From Hippasteria phrygiana (lineage: Eukaryota > Echinodermata > Asteroidea > Valvatida > Goniasteridae): a stretch of 64,000 nucleotides of DNA. The stretch covers positions 1,338,501 to 1,402,500 of the forward strand of contig JAZGUH010000088.1 in assembly GCA_037893225.1 (NCBI GenBank), read 5' to 3'. A program made the translations under genes and the position numbers. This document shows, piece after piece, positions 63,013 to 64,000 of the stretch (the stretch's first letter is position 1; each line of letters begins with the position of its first letter). The notes under the pieces were generated by a model. It saw nothing but the letters and a program-made list of their open reading frames with translations, was not told the DNA's origin and searched no databases.

Positions 63013-64000
63013 GAAATTTAGTTTTGTTCGGTTGGATAATCAGAGCACGCACAGCGATCTTTACTGTTTGGTTACGTAATGATTCTTTGCGCTTGACTTC
63101 CCGCCTCACGGTCATGTGTTCTGACAGCGCGGGTTTCCCTTCCCATTCATTGCGTCCAGTGGAGCGTTTCGCTATATATACTCCTTCTCGGGAAAGAGAC
63201 ATCAGTTCAGGTCTTGCACCTTGCGCTGAGTGTCCGTCATGTCTAGAGAGGATCAAGCCAGTACGTTTAACGCTGATGCTTTATTTGATAAGTTCAAAGA
63301 TTATTTTGATGACAGATTTAGTCGAATAAGTAACCAAAAATCGGCAGACATCGCCCTGAAAGAAGTACAAAACAAGCTCGTCGCGAAAGACTTGAAGAGG
63401 CCAGGGAATGTGGCTCAATATGAGTTCTGTGGTCAGTTACAGATTTTCCTAGACACTATTAAGGTCGCCATTCTCAAGTCAGGAGATACTGACAAGGCCA
63501 TTGAAGCTATTCAGAAGGCAGAAGACCTCATCAAAGACAGGAAGCAGAAAATTTAGATTGCTGACGCAAGCAAAGCAGGGTGGACGACCGTCCAGCATCT
63601 GGAAAAGGGAGGATCCGACGACCTGACGACCGAGCAGCGGAAACGTGTTCAGGCGGCCGAGGACGCTGCACTCAAGGAGTTTGATTTAAGGAAAAGACAG
63701 AGGACCTTCACACATGACGATGACGCTAAGCATGCGAGGTTTAATTCCGCTGATCGTAGTCTTTTTCGAGGTAAAATTTCGAATACTCCTCTTCGAACTC
63801 ATCTATCTCTAATTTCTTTGTCTTTGTTCATTCGGCCGCTTCGTGTAGACCCTTTCCCATATTGTCAAATAAATTCTGAGATTCAAACTGTTTGCCTCCC
63901 TTTGCGTGATCTATTCCTCCATTAGAAATAAACTGTTTTTTATGCGTATGAGCGCAGCGAAGAAGCATGGAAATTTAGTTTTGTTCGGTTGGATAATCAG
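63013..64000. repeat. 958-bp spaced direct repeat around the DIRS-like ORF
   Basis: The ~30-bp word beginning GAAATTTAGTTTTGTTCGGT at 63013 recurs at about 63971 and runs to the window edge. It brackets promoter-like, coding and polyadenylation-like sequence, as a tandem unit or element termini would. Confidence 0.75.
63239..63556 (+). CDS. DIRS-like ORF1 (gag-like) fragment, ends at an in-frame TAG
   Basis: 105 codons from ATG 63239. A charged helical N-terminus (FDKFKDYFDDRFSRISNQ) precedes LVAKDLKRPGNVAQYEFC and KAEDLIKDRKQKI, then TAG. After the stop the same frame stays open to 63924 and continues with IADASKAGWTTVQHLE, a sequence normally contiguous in this family, so the TAG looks like a nonsense change. 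The KRPGN...QY and AD.S.AGW pattern is that of ORF1 in DIRS-type tyrosine-recombinase retroelements (recalled). A TATA-like box (CTATATATA, ~63171) lies 60 bp upstream and AATAAA near 63868. Confidence 0.6.
   Translation: MSREDQASTFNADALFDKFKDYFDDRFSRISNQKSADIALKEVQNKLVAKDLKRPGNVAQYEFCGQLQIFLDTIKVAILKSGDTDKAIEAIQKAEDLIKDRKQKI

Overview
This is animal nuclear DNA. It has spliced genes with GT-AG introns, a metazoan nucleoporin gene, a class A GPCR, and a very dense and varied load of transposable elements. TACATGTA-type words, poly-C/G runs, tRNA-derived SINEs and many TTAA-flanked miniature elements suggest a marine invertebrate deuterostome (echinoderm, hemichordate or lancelet). I cannot settle the species by eye. 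Three host genes are supported. (1) NUP133 (+) occupies 3005-48574. I could place 25 exons whose reading phases all join (2511 nt, 836 codons plus stop). They cover the end of the beta-propeller and the whole alpha-helical C-terminal part; the first third of the protein must lie left of the window. (2) An intact, intronless, rhodopsin-like GPCR (+, 1703-2629) lies left of the first NUP133 exon seen, so it is probably nested in a NUP133 intron. (3) A short-chain dehydrogenase of the RDH8/HSD17B1 type (-, 55342-59142) runs convergent to NUP133, with three exons seen and the 5' exons missing to the right. Almost everything else is mobile DNA or its debris. In NUP133 introns: a Ty3/gypsy LTR element with identical LTRs (28932-34031) sits inside an older LINE; a LINE at 12.2-14.2 kb is split by a TIR element that is itself split by a TTAA-flanked element; a deleted piggyBac copy lies at 21.7-22.4 kb; there are three hAT-type miniature elements, four copies of a piggyBac-like TTAA miniature, and several other TIR families; and SINE copies are scattered throughout. 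Right of NUP133: a Tc1 deletion derivative (50767-51130), a broken THAP-domain exon (53.9-54.1 kb), a Tx1/L1-like LINE fragment (60.1-62.8 kb) split by a TA-flanked element that carries SINEs, and a DIRS-like ORF1 at the right edge. The most unusual signal is that three terminal-inverted-repeat elements (37.6, 46.5-47.2 and 52.6-53.5 kb) each carry a minisatellite in one arm (29-, 20- and 12-bp units), with few or no copies in the opposite arm. Nested insertions give several built-in empty sites and target-site duplications that show which families moved and how. The tandem arrays here are not CRISPR, and no bona fide tRNA or rRNA gene was recognised.
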